DNA of 64,000 nt, from NCBI GenBank assembly GCA_037903355.1, contig JBAJFE010000039.1, forward strand, positions 372,001 through 436,000, given 5' to 3'. Source of the stretch: Trichuris trichiura. Its lineage: Eukaryota; Nematoda; Enoplea; Trichinellida; Trichuridae. The notes below the pieces were generated by a model. That model worked only from the letters and a program-made list of their open reading frames with translations. It did not search any database and was not told the DNA's origin. The position numbers and the translations under genes were made by a program. Shown here one piece after another: positions 22,270 to 34,440 of this stretch (position 1 is its first letter; each line of letters opens with the position of its first letter).

Positions 22270-23320
22270 TACCGCAAACTATGCCTTTATCACACCCAAT
22301 ATACGTGAGCAGTAGAAATGCCAAACTTGTCTCAGCTGACGATCGGTCTTTTTCAAATGGTACTTACCAAATCATCGTCAACTGATTCATTTCTTTGTGT
22401 CCATTGTGGTAAATTCTAACACCATGAATTCATGCCAGATTTTACCACCTTTTTACTCATCGCTTCCTTTGCCATCAGCAATTTCCGTTCTTTTTCTCTA
22501 AAACGTCACTTTGTGAACTTTAATTCACCATGACAGAACTAATAAACTTATATTCTTACCAATGTAGAAGGACTGTGACAATGATGATCATACCAATGAT
22601 ATACCACCGTCCATATGGTATTATTAATCACAGTTTCAAGACGACCTAACATTATGCAAATCAGCAGCGGCTACTAACGGCCGTTATCTGACCTCTGATG
22701 TAACACAGATTAGGCAAAACGCTTACTTTAGGCCGGCCAATGAACGATTTGACCTGATTTTCCTGTTTACATTCCATCCGAGTAGCTTCTTCGATGCAAA
22801 CTAACAGACCTCTTTGGGTCTATTACTTTTCCTTTCTGTTTGAACAGCGAATTTGACCTGTTTTCATTGTTTACAAATGTTCAGTTCAGTGTCCTCTGGC
22901 AAGATTATCTGAAAGTTTACTTTTAGTTTACTCAAAACGAAAAAATGTTTCCTTCTTACCTTTTACGAAGCGTCATTTTTCCATTTGCATTTGTTTCCAA
23001 TCCTGAAATACACTTATTACACAATATGAACGTTTCTTACCAAATCCATTTAGGAGAAAGCAATTTTTTTTTAACATGCTGTGACCATTCCTTCGTTTCA
23101 TAATGCTGAACTGAAACAATAACGTTTTAAATTTATCGTTCATACCTATTCGTTTCTTTTTGACTTCTTTTCGCTATTCATTTAGTGATTCTGGTGTTTG
23201 CGCGAGCAACAAACACTTCACCTGCAAATGAAATTTTTTAAATTCAACTTACCTTGTCTACAACAATTGCTAGACAGGCCAACGTTTCCAAAATGTCGGT
23301 TGCTGTTAACCTGAAAGCGA
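22270..23320 (-). other. Probable spliced minus-strand transcript with tiny introns
   Basis: Seven GTAAG-type donors occur on the minus strand in about 1.4 kb, most followed closely by TTTCAG/TTGCAG acceptors. Examples: intron 23252-23222 (31 bp), intron 23040-23003 (38 bp), intron 22961-22910 (about 50 bp), intron 22368-22337 (32 bp). Short frame-consistent joins exist, for example EKERKLLMAKEAMSKK to NLPQWTQRNESVDDDL to LRQVWHFYCSRILG then stop, or a start at MLGRLETVINN (near 22653), but they compete with each other. I infer a spliced RNA and leave the coding frame open. Confidence 0.35.
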
Positions 23321-23980
23321 CTATTAAATTTCATTTCCATTACAACCAAACGTAAAGAGCTCAAGGTTTTTCCGGCTGTAAGTGCATTTTGCCGTCAACC
23401 TTTACTCTTTTTCCGGATATGCGACCGGCTGAGAGATCACACTTCTATAGAACAATTCAAATTTTTTATTTTTAACAAATCGCACTTTCGAAGAAAGGGA
23501 AAAGCGAAAGTTTTGAGGGAAATCAATTCAGAAGGGAGCAAACGAAAATACGACGACGGTATAATACTTCGATACGACAACACAAGTATTCTCAATCTCA
23601 AATCCATTATTATTGTCTCTCCTACCCGACAAATGGGAATGTCAGCGGGAGCTCAGAAGGGAAAACTGATGGATACCACAAGCTGAAACCTCTCTCGCGC
23701 ATACTCACTTACTGCCCTACCTATTTTCCCGTCAGGAAGTTGTCACCCGTCAAAACCCTACGCTGTCCAGCTCCAGGGTCATTTTCGCGCACACAGACCG
23801 GAACAGGACAGCAATTCCTACCACATCCCGCTACCTATTCCCACTACCTTGTTTTCTACATGGGGGGTTCGTCGCCGCGATCTTTGCACTCAGTTCAGTG
23901 TCCACTGTCCAGCGCCCATTGACTATTGTCCGCTTTCCAGGTCCACTGTTCCTACTTCTCACACTGGGGACGCACGGCAG

Positions 23981-24120
23981 TCGACATGCGTCAGACGGCA
24001 CTCGACATGCTACTCACGACATACTACATGCTACTCACGACACACGACATGCGACTCACGACATACGACATGCGACAGACGACACACGACATGCGACAGA
24101 CGACACACGACATGCGACTG
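23981..24120. repeat. 21-bp tandem repeat (CGACATGCGACAGACGACACA type)
   Basis: Variants of CGACATGC(G/T)ACTCACGACATA repeat about seven times. Every strand-plus frame is open through it, so the short reading frames there are artefacts of the repeat. Confidence 0.8.
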
Positions 24121-24211
24121 TCACATGTGACATGCGGCACATGTGACAAATGACAAGCGTGACATGTGACATGCAGATGATGCAATATTGTCGTTGTTTA
24201 CTAATCTCAAC

Positions 24212-24276
24212 GGATAGCGCCTCACCCCCGCCACCCCCCTTTTTTTTTTTTGGGGGGGGCGGGGGGGCAGCTATCC
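24212..24276. repeat. C-run / T-run / G-run hairpin
   Basis: GGATAG and CTATCC flank CCCCCGCCACCCCCC, eleven or so Ts and then GGGGGGGGCGGGGGGG. The arms pair over roughly 25 bp and the G-rich arm could also form a G-quadruplex. This could be a tiny foldback, or an assembly artefact of homopolymers. Confidence 0.7.
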
Positions 24277-25184
24277 TTTCCATGCACCTTATTCTCAAGT
24301 AGAATGTATCTCACCCGCCCTCCCCTCCGGAAACCAATATCTAAACCCACTATTCCCTATTGGATGTGAACCCCGTATGCATGCTGGAACCTATAGTGCC
24401 TACCCTCGCCCTGCCTACTGCATACTTACACGTTGATCCCGAACTTTTCCATTTTTCTCTTTCTTTTCTTGCTCCTCTTGTTGTCCCTGTTCGTTTCTTC
24501 TCGTTTCTTTTCCGTCCTCGAATTGTCTTCTTGCATCCGTTGGTGTGGATCCTAAACACGGAACCATAAACCTTATGAAATGTTGGACTGCAACCGCGAC
24601 AGAAAAGACACGCGCCAGTTGAAAATTTTATTCACGCAATCACACAAAATGTATGCGTAGAAGTGTTATTCACGAAATCAACAAATTCTTCTTTTCATTG
24701 TTTTTCAGAGCTTTCAGGACTGGCCAGGTCCTGTCGTCAGCAAGTCAGCAGTTGCCCATTCGAGTAATTTTCCTGAAAAAGAAACTGTTGTGACAAAAAA
24801 TCGATTTGACAAAATGTACTTATCTTTTCAAGAACAGGGCCAAATTTCTTCAAAGTCGAACTGTAAACACGAAATTAATTAATTAATTTCACATGAACAA
24901 CATGCGACTGCTACGATATTCCGTTCATGCTGTAACATGCATACATGCAGCAGTGACGCGACAATGTCGAACGACGTCCACTTTGTCTCTTTTTAAATTG
25001 TTCCACACAACCATTTGGCAATTCTAAAAACCTAAAAATGCAATTCTAATCTTGCAAATTTGACTTATTGCAAAGGGATTACCTTATCAGCATTAGTCGC
25101 CAACGCCGTCCTTATCTGCATGTCGAAAGACTAAAACGATAAGATTAAACTAATCAGATTGTTCAGTTTCTTCTGCTCTATTCA
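24277..25184. other. No confirmed gene
   Basis: Short open frames only; nothing recognised. Confidence 0.35.
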
Positions 25185-25433
25185 TCACCTAAAAAACCTT
25201 GTCGCTTTTCTTTGAATGCGGAATAACTGACGCACAAAATTCACTGTTGTGAAGGGGACACCATATGCTAATGACAAGATGTGCTTCGACATTGTCAACC
25301 TGAAAGACTGAAACATTATATCAAGAAAACTTTTTATTCTATACTTACAGGAAGAGCAATATCTGTTCTTCATTTCGGCAAACAGACTTTTTATCGGTTC
25401 GTTGACGACAGGATGGATCGAGTTCGGAAAGCT
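25185..25433 (-). CDS. Candidate last two exons of an unrecognised gene
   Basis: Exon 25433-25349 follows an acceptor TTTCTCAG and ends at a GTAAGT donor; a 49-bp intron ends in GTCTTTCAG; exon 25299-25185 ends in TGA. The open frame runs straight across the join (phase 2) and encodes LSELDPSCRQRTDKKS..., then HILSLAYGVPFTTVNFVRQL and a basic tail. Upstream sequence is also open to 25560 in the same frame, so the first exon may be longer. I do not recognise the protein; it may belong with the short-intron transcript at 22.3-23.3 kb on the same strand. Confidence 0.35.
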   Translation of the reverse strand, partial: SFPNSIHPVVNEPIKSLFAEMKNRYCSSCKYRIKSFLDIMFQSFRLTMSKHILSLAYGVPFTTVNFVRQLFRIQRKATRFFR

Positions 25434-25599
25434 CTGAGAAACATTGCAGCAAACTCGTTTTTGTCAAACGAGTTTTTTCAGTAAATAACACTTCGACACA
25501 AAGACAAAAGAAATAGCAAACAAAACGTGCGGGGTCAAAATAAGGAACTGTGTAAAGCACAGCTGCGACTAACGAAAAAGGAGGGAGAGCGATCGCAGT

Positions 25600-26720
25600 T
25601 CAGCCGATGTGGTCGACGAAAATATCGAAAAATGAAATTAAATTTACTGTGCTCTGCTCACGTCGATGCTTATTATGCAAATTTGACCGTGACCGATAAA
25701 CCTTTACACTGTTTGCTTTGCAACGAGTGTGAGTGCTCGGCTGACTAAAACGGAACGAATTATTTACACAAATCATTTAATTTACTAATGCGCCGGATTG
25801 GAAGGGCAACTGCGCAAGCCTTGAGGCAAATTTAACTTTGAGTAAACATTGTCATATACAATGAAACTTAATATTTTTTAAAACTGAATTTGATCCTCTC
25901 TTAAAAACAAATAAAAGGCATTATTAACGTGATTGTTTTAACAAGTCAGTATAAATGCCAAGAATCGATGAGAAAAATAAAATCCAAATGTAATGAACTT
26001 TTTTTTACCCAACTTCAAAAAGTAAGGTTACCAATAGAAGATAATAATGTGCTCCAACAAAAGAAACAGGAAATGACAAAAGCTTTACTTGTGCTTCAAA
26101 GGAAGCAATAAGAATCCATCATTGATCCAACCAATACAACAATTTTACCTGAATGTTAAGCCGCAAAGAAGCCGAATGAAATGAAACGATTTATCGATCA
26201 ATAACTATCATATATTCCTGCGCTAAACAACCATTTCTTTGCACCCGTAGGCAATAGAAACACGTTAAATAATACTAATGATAGCACAGTTCTTAATGGC
26301 CGTCCAGCGATGTATTAAGAAATGTATTAACGCTGCGAAGGGACATCTGCTCTCATGGAATTGCAGACCGTTACTTATCCATTGCTCAATTTCAATTCTT
26401 TAGTTCTTTATTCTCCCATTTCCTCATCTTTTCCCAGGCTCACTGAATACACCATGCAGATTAGTAATAACATTTAGCGTGCTAATTCATCACCATAAAT
26501 CACTCTTCTTTGACATATACGCAAACGACTGAAAACTTGATCTGAAGCATATTGGGTACATAAAGCTCCAATAAGTTTTTTGCAAAATAATGGGTAATCT
26601 GTCCAAAGTAATAATGCCAAAAATAAACACACGTATGCTCAATCTGAAAGTATATCAGTGCATGATGGTTATTGTTCCGTACTCTTTGTCCACATTAACA
26701 CATTCATTTCTCTGTAACAC
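25600..26720. other. No gene seen
   Basis: AT-rich; the 73-codon plus-strand frame at 25527-25748 has several Cys near its end but no support beyond being open. Confidence 0.35.
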
Positions 26721-27163
26721 AAGTTGCTTCGTAACAGGATAATGTTTAATGGCTTTTGGTACATTTTTTATGGCGTTTCCCATTTTTTGCCCGTGTTCAT
26801 ATCTGTAATTAAACGAGGCAGCTGCTCTATCAACGGATGGATGAGCGATTATTAGGAAACGATATACAGAACCAATGCGTTCAACTTTATTTCAGCGCTA
26901 TCTGAACACTTTACTTCCGTAGTCTGTGAGAAGGAAGAGAGCTCTTTTTCAGACTTCGGCAAGAGCTCTCCTCCATTTCACTGACGACGGAACTAGAACG
27001 TTCCGAAAGCTCTGAAATAAAAAGTTGAATGTATTGGTCCTGTACAATTTTTCTTAATAATCGCTCATCCGTCCGTTGGTAGACCAATTGTTTCATTTAG
27101 TTACACATACCAACACAGACACAAATAAAAAGGAAAAGCTGTAGAAGACCTACCAAAAACCAT
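26721..27163. mobile_element. Foldback element
   Basis: Left arm (CTTCGTAACAGG..., CTATCAACGGATGGATGAGC) and right arm (GCTCATCCGTCCGTTGGTAG, GCTGTAGAAGACCTACC) are mirror images. The centre has CACTGACGACGGAACTAGAA then CGTTCCGAAAGCTCTG. Same family as 6331-7640. Confidence 0.7.
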
Positions 27164-27332
27164 TCGTTTTTCCGATTTTTTCCGATTACAAATGCGCAGT
27201 TTGAGTAATAAGAGAGATTAATGGTTAGAAATTTTTACTTACGAAATAATAATGTACCTCAGGTTTTCAAAATGGAAAGAACGCATTTCATTCCATAAAA
27301 AAGAATCACAATAAAGCTCTGTTAACATAAAC

Positions 27333-27742
27333 ACGGGGTGCTTTGTAACGGGCACGTGCTTCATGTTTGTTAAATCTTCTACGGTTTTTCCTGTTTTTTC
27401 TCTGTGTGATTGTATCTGTAATTAGCCAAAACAATTGCTCTACGAGCGAGCGGATGAGCGATTATTACCATAAATTCAAAAACAATACAGCCAGCTTTTT
27501 TATTTAGAGCTTTCAGAACGCTACAGTTCCGTCAGAAACTTCTCCATCGCACTGATGACGAAACCAGAGCGTTCCGAAAGCTCTAGATGAAAAAGCTGAC
27601 TGTACTGTTTTTTAATTTTTCCCAATAATTGCTCATTCTTTCGTTGGTAGAGCAATTGTTATAGATAACTAATTACAGATACCATCACACAGAGAAAAAA
27701 AGGGGAAAAGCCGTAGACGATCGAAGAAACAGCCCTGTTAAG
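27333..27742. mobile_element. Foldback element, near-complete
   Basis: Begins GGGGTGCTTTGTAACGGGCA, has both arms (CTTCTACGG...TTGCTCTACG and the mirrored GTAGAGCAATTG...AAAGCCGTAGACGATC) and a central inverted pair GAGCTTTCAGAACGCT / AGCGTTCCGAAAGCTC. The family end motif is recognised from this copy. Confidence 0.75.
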
Positions 27743-29884
27743 AATCATAAATCAAATCTATTAACGAACACAGCGGTAGAAGAAAGAAATTACTAATTAC
27801 TTTCATTTCACTCTAAGGCATGGCTTGGTTCACTACTTTTGCTAAATGAAGGAATTGCACAGAACATTTAATGAGTAATTCGTTCAAACATGCATATCTA
27901 CGATTAGTAATACTTTCGCAAAAACTATAAACGAATGGAAAGTTTTTGAACGAAGAATCGTTAAATCATTGCAAATGTGGAAGTTGTCATTTTCTTAAAT
28001 CGTGTAGAGAAATCATAACAAAAAACTTTAATCTTGTAACTAAATTATTAATAATAACGAAGAGCGTACGCTAAAAGATTCGACATTTCATATAGCAAAT
28101 CACTGTTTCAATGATATCCTCACGGTAATCAATCGTTTAATAAAGATGAGGACAAAATATGATGGTTGAATGCATACGACAAACCGCTCTTCTCTTCATC
28201 AGTAACATTTATACTTAACGACCTGTTCTTAACTTCCATATTTGAAAACAGCGCCGATAATGAGAACTATGGATTACGAAACTTTCGATAGTTCATTACA
28301 TATTTGCCAAATCTTCGATTATACGGACAAATTACGATGAAAACATCAAGTTCATACAATGAAATACAATCTTTGGATGATTCCAACGTGCTGCAAAATT
28401 ATAGAAAATAAAAAGGCGCTTTCAAGAGTAACTCAAATTCAGCAACTTTAGCTGCACCTTAAACAACCAAAGGTTTTAGCGAAATTATGACACCGTACTG
28501 AATAACATCTTACGGATTTCATTGCGTCACGTTGGGATCAACAAGATAGTACGCTGGCATTAAACAGAGAAATGATGTATACTTTTCTGATATTAAAAGT
28601 GTCTTCTTTGACACTAAACGACAGCGTGACGGCAATGCAACTATTTGAAGACCGTTCCATTATTACGGCTGATTATTGGGCATACTTTTAAATAATTGTA
28701 ACATTACGTTAACGTTGCCTAAAAAGATGAAACAGAAAAGTTTTTCTTGTTTCGTCAATGGACAATACGTGACTGTTACATTTAATTTAATCAAAACATT
28801 TTATGCTTTTTGTCGGAATGGACTTCAACTTTGTCATTCACAAATTAACCAGGAAATAAACATTCGTGAATTACATGTAAACATTTTAAAAAGTCGCTCT
28901 TAGGTGTTTCAATAACATTCTTTTAATAAAATAAAACAACTTTGGAATAACTGTCGCTGATATAACAGTTTTCTTCGCCGTAAACAACAGCTGTACAAAA
29001 AGTCTTATCTTTGCATATTACTAAAGCGAAGAGAATAAATTATTGTTACGAGTTAAAATTACTCAGCCCAGACAATCACTTATTAATTTGATGCCAATAC
29101 AATCTAAATGGTCAGAAATGACTGCAATTTTCAGTCAGAGTAAATTGTTTAACGGTGCATTTCTAAAACCCACAAAACTATTCAAAACAAGTACGTATAA
29201 ACCTGCTGCGTCCTTCCTTAATCTTTACCGCCATTCTTAATTTCATATTTCTCTATTCGTAATGAAATTGCAAACGTCGTACGAACTGAACACCGGTTAA
29301 TGCTATACCGAAAAACATACAAAAAGTACAAACAAATTATCTTTTCAACATTTCACAATGGAATTGGCGTCCACTTATCTTTTCAATTATCACAATGATA
29401 ATTCTTCCTATGAGATCGAAACTTTAGAGTAAAGTGAGCCATTCTTATTATCTATCAAATTTATTGAAATATACGCTGAGCGGATATTGTTTTAAAATTT
29501 TCAAACTGGTCTTAAAATAGACGTTAAAATGTTTCAGAGTGAAAAGAGCAATGGATGAAAAAGGACGGAAAGACGACAACAGCTAACAATGATGCGCTAA
29601 CTGGTTAGTACCGATTCAACTAGAATTTCTTCTTGTAAAGAAGCGGAAATTCGCTTTACAGACGATACAGTAAAACGATCATATGAATAATCACCAAAAT
29701 GAACAATCCGTTAATGTTTATATGAACGAAGGATACAAAATTGATCAGTTCAATGTCATTTCAAGTAGTCTAAATTGCTTGCGTAAGAAGAATTTAACAG
29801 TACATATATATGACAAATACATTACCAATTAATTATAAATTTTTATCTGATGATATTGACGCGATGAGGAGCTTTTTGTTTAAA
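27743..29884. other. No gene seen
   Basis: AT-rich, gene-free as far as I can tell. Confidence 0.4.
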
Positions 29885-30221
29885 ATATAAACAATAGAAC
29901 CTTCGGCAATGATGGAACTTATATTGTTTCTTTTATGGTCAACGGATAAATGACACAAATATTGTTCTTTTCATTATTTCACAAATCGGATCACGTTTTC
30001 CTCAATATGTTTACATAAATTGCAATATAAACACCGGCGAATAGGGTCAGCTAATTTGCATTAACCTTCCTCATCGTAAACAAAACAGCAATAGTACTTA
30101 ACCAAAGTAAACGAACTATAGCAGAAGGTCAGCTGAACTACTTCCTAAAATAAAGCAGCTAACTGAAGATTCAACGCCAATTTGTGTTTCTAAGCCGCTT
30201 ATAGTAAAGTCTAAAGGGTCA
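29885..30221. repeat. Dispersed ~336-bp repeat, copy 1
   Basis: ATATAAACAATAGAACCTTC through GTCTAAAGGGTCA is nearly identical to 36041-36375 (a few percent of positions differ, few indels). A GT microsatellite follows about 260 bp downstream. No coding frame. Confidence 0.85.
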
Positions 30222-30479
30222 CACATTAATTTGCATAAGGCTGATTTTTAGGGTATATAATACCCACACACTGCTTGGCAGTTCAGTGTGTCTTTGTCCG
30301 TCTGTGCTATATGCCTTCTGCGCGTGTGTTGTGAGCTTGCAGTGTGCACTGGGTGGCGTAATGTGTTGCAGAGCACGTGCTGCGCGGTGCGGTGTGGGGT
30401 GTGTTGTGACGCGGCGCGGCGCAGGGTAGGGTGGGGTGCGCGGCGGTGTGTGGTGTGGTGTGTGTGTGTGGTGTGGTGT

Positions 30480-30673
<194 letters not shown>

Positions 30674-30699
30674 GTGCGGTGCATGCGTGGGCTGAGCTC

Positions 30700-32900
30700 C
30701 TCAACTGATGCTGCCAAATATGTCTTCTAATGATGCTTTGTAGGTTATTATTGATACTAATAGAAAGCTTACTAATTCTACTAAAATATTCACTGTTCAT
30801 GCATTGTTTTTATCCCAGCATAGATAGGACCAAAACTGATCCTCGAAGGACACCGTATATAGCTAATCAAGACCCTTGGGCTAATGGGTATTATAGGCCT
30901 ATGGGCTAATGGGCTCAAAAGCTTGTTGATAGAAATATATGGATTATTCGTCAAAACACTTCTTCGGTTGCGCTTAGAAAACAGATCAATATGATAATAA
31001 CTATCTTTCAACAGCAATAGCACAGAATAATTGTTTGCTTTTTTTCGGTGGCGTCCCGATGCTAAGCAAACAAACAGTTACCTCTAAGGATTCGCATAAA
31101 AACGCGAAAAGTGCTTAAAAATGAATAAAAAAGAACGAATTTCAGGTAACAACTTAGGCTGCACACTAAATCAATTCACCATTGATTTTGAACAAATGAA
31201 ATTAACCAAGCACGAATAAGCGAACTAATAAACTTTCATGCACAAATTGTGCTGACACAACTTCTTCAATTCATACTGATTTTAAACAAACTACAACTGA
31301 AAAACTCTGCGTGGGCGTTCAAAAATAATATTGCCGAATATGAAATGTACGCGAAAGATAAATAGTCATAAAGTGATAATTTTGTAAATGTAACTTCTTG
31401 GTACGGGACCGTATAGTTTCATGTCCAGTTTCTTTTACGGAGAGCTTGTCCCGCTGAAGACGGGTCTCGTTTGACCCGAAAGCTCCGGAATAATAAACAT
31501 GGTTTTATAAAAATATCAAAGAACAACTTCAATAACCAAAGAATGGTTTTACTATTGCTAAGTTTAAGCGCATTGTTTTGTACATCCCATCTTTTTGTAG
31601 CTTGCTGAATCTATACTTTGCAACGTGGAGTATTTTTCCTGAAGTCTTAAAGTTCCTTTCCTTAGTTTATCTATAACAAGTCTGCTGATACGGATGAATA
31701 GCTTCACGTCGCTTCAACGCTACGGATCATTACTATTCGATGTTAGCACTAATTATTAAAAAAAGTGGCAGAGAAAACAATCAGCATTTGTTGTGGTGCG
31801 TATCTCAGATTTAAAGTGCATTACGGCGGAACAATTGTTTAAAAGAATAACCATGCGACTAGGCTAGTAATAAGAGAAGGTAAGGGCATGGTACCAAATT
31901 CTGCGCCTACGCCTTCAGGCTTTTTAGTCGTTAATCTTTAGGACGACCGCCTTGGAAAAAAGGCTTTCAAGATTTTCTTCAGAAGGTGTAGATAAGATGC
32001 ATTATCAGGAAGGGCAGAATGACCAGTCGACGGACCGATAAGCCTAGGCTGTGTTGGAAGTCAAAGGAAAATACTCCAATTCCTACAGTGGAACAACTGG
32101 TAACACACTACTTGAGAGATATAAAGAGAATCTGTCAAAAGAGAGAGGAGGGATCACAATCTCAGCTGTACAAAACCATCAAGGAAGACCACAACTGCTT
32201 ATTCTGAATGGATTAACAGAGCAAGCGCTGTAGTCGTCATCGGTCATCGAAGATGTACAATAACGATCAGAAACCCTTCATGGTCAAGTATTATGTTGAG
32301 AATTACGTTTTGCACTGGCGAAGCTGAATTAAGTTTTCTTCGCTATACGGTAACACAGTTTACCGCTAAAGCCTACGAAATACGGCATGGATGAGTGAAC
32401 TCCATGGGTTGTTACCATCGTATCATGTGGATTAAAGCGTAATAAAGGAACTCAAGTAAAGCAATACAGACTATTGCACTTGTGAATATGCTTAAGTGAG
32501 ATGTGTGCTGCTACTACGTAATGTAGATCGGAGTTAAAGAAAAACCATCCACGTTGCAAACTATGAATTCAACAGCTTTTGAAGATGAAAATGACGGCGT
32601 GAAAATTATCTTCAACACTTTAAGATTCCGTAACAGTTTATCGAGCAAGAGCTATTCTGTCATCCGTAGTTGTCATGCTTTAACGTTCACTTTTGTTTCC
32701 GCTGAAGATGGGAAAAGAGGAGCGCCGTAAAACTCAGAGAATAAAACTTCATTTTTAACGTGCTCAGAGAGTAGAGAGACAACTTTACCTGTGGTAGCGT
32801 TATTACCATTACTACTAATCTTCGTTCTTGTCGGTGTGTTTATGCTTTCATTTTATGGGATTACCAAAGATTTCAATTATGAATCTATTTGCGTTCAGGC
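30700..32900. other. No confirmed gene; repeat fragment near 31440-31495
   Basis: Contains a partial foldback motif GAAGACGGGTCTCGTTTGAC / CCCGAAAGCTCCGG at 31460-31490 and a short trace of the 1.4/8.4-kb duplicated segment near 31910. The overlapping frames at 32019-32233 have no recognised product. Confidence 0.35.
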
Positions 32901-32939
32901 ATCTTGAGTCTACATAAATTAAAACGCGGCCTACTAATG

Positions 32940-34440
32940 AATGGATGAGCCGAGACGTAATATTTAGTTACGATGTTACAGATTTCTTTGCTAACGTTCC
33001 AATAAGTTACATACTTAAAATCCTGCTCGACCTGTTAAGCTTTGTAAGAGCGATCTTTTGTCAGATGAAAGTAACACCTTTCCACTGAAGAAAATTGGCA
33101 GCCTTTTGCGGGCGACAGGGCAACTATTTTAAATCTGAAGACCGTTTCTTCCTTCAAAAAGACGAGAGGGAGTCCACCCGTGCCACTTCTTCTCGCCAAT
33201 TCTCGTTGATGTGCTCATGGGACACCTGGAGCAAACAGCATTTGCTCTCGCGAACAGTGACATGAATCCTTCTTTTTTCAAGAAACATGTAGATGACATT
33301 TTCGCCTGAGTTAGCACCGGGATAGAGAATTCCTTCCTAAGCCATTTAAATAGTATTTCAGCTGGAAAAATTAAGTTCATAATGGAGGAACAGTTCAACA
33401 GCAGGCTAGCATTCCTAGACATCTTGATGATTAAGGAAGGATGTAAGCTTAAAAGTGCTGTATTCAGAAAACCCATCCATTCTGACAGGTATGTGCATTT
33501 TTCTCCTAAGATCCCATTTCTATAAAAAGAGGTATTGCCACCGGTATGCTCCATCGGCCATCTGTAACTGTGACCCGTCCCTTTAACGCTCTAACTTGAA
33601 TCTCATCTCACCCACGCTAACTGATGACGGTGACCCTAAACGTTTCCTTAAATCTATCATACTTTGCAAATTTAGCGATTTACCGCTACCCATTCCTGGA
33701 AGTACAACACAGCCTCATTCCGTCTTGTTTATTCCCTATCATAACGAAGTGAACAGGTCAAACGCATAGGACAATCGCTTAACTCCGTAATACGCTTTAA
33801 AGGTTCCTGTCACCCTCTTTCGACTTTAACAGGTGACAAGATCACGTTTCTTTTGACATGACAGCGGTGGCAGCTTAGCAGATCAAATGTGCTTGCAACG
33901 TCTCTTAGACATGCCAAACGGGCTACGCTTTGTTTAAAAGGTTCCAAATCATATGAAAATGCTCAACCAGTACTTGCATATCGAAGACAGGCTAAAGGGG
34001 TCGGAGAAATTACATTCAGGACAACTGCAAAACCTATTCCCTGAGAAGATTATGGAAATTACGACGGACGCTTCCATGGCTGTTCCGTTCAGTGTTCACT
34101 CGACCTATTGCCGATGATCATAACGCGGGAAAACAACTTCCATCTACGCGACATAAAATAGGGTTTCTTCATTCTCGTTAAAGCAAATACCAATCGCGGC
34201 CAGGGGTACAGAGGTTAATAATATATGGAGCAAACTCGTCAGTAAATACCGCTGCTGCACTACACTGAGATAGTCAGACCTATTGTTCCCTTGAGAGGCC
34301 TATATAAATGTTTAACTGAGTGAATCCCTTCTCCATGAGTTACGCTGACGACGGGAGTAGTGCGTCACAGAAGTTAACCGCGTGTATTCTCTGTGTATTT
34401 CCTAACAACTTGCTCATCCATTCGTTGGTAAGGCGTGTGT
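32940..34440 (+). pseudogene. Decayed Penelope-like retroelement
   Basis: Reverse-transcriptase remains are legible on the plus strand: a GSPPVPLLLAN stretch (33168-33200, compare the GSPxSPLLA motif), HVDDIFA with the catalytic Asp pair (33286-33306), then RLAFLDILM and VFRKPIHSDRYVHF (33400-33500), the order found in Penelope-like elements. An in-frame TGA follows VDDIFA, frame shifts separate the blocks, and the reading ends in TAA near 33523. The 3' part carries the GCTGACGACGGGAGTAG motif (34343-34360) and CTCATCCATTCGTTGGTA, words shared with the foldback family. Confidence 0.7.
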
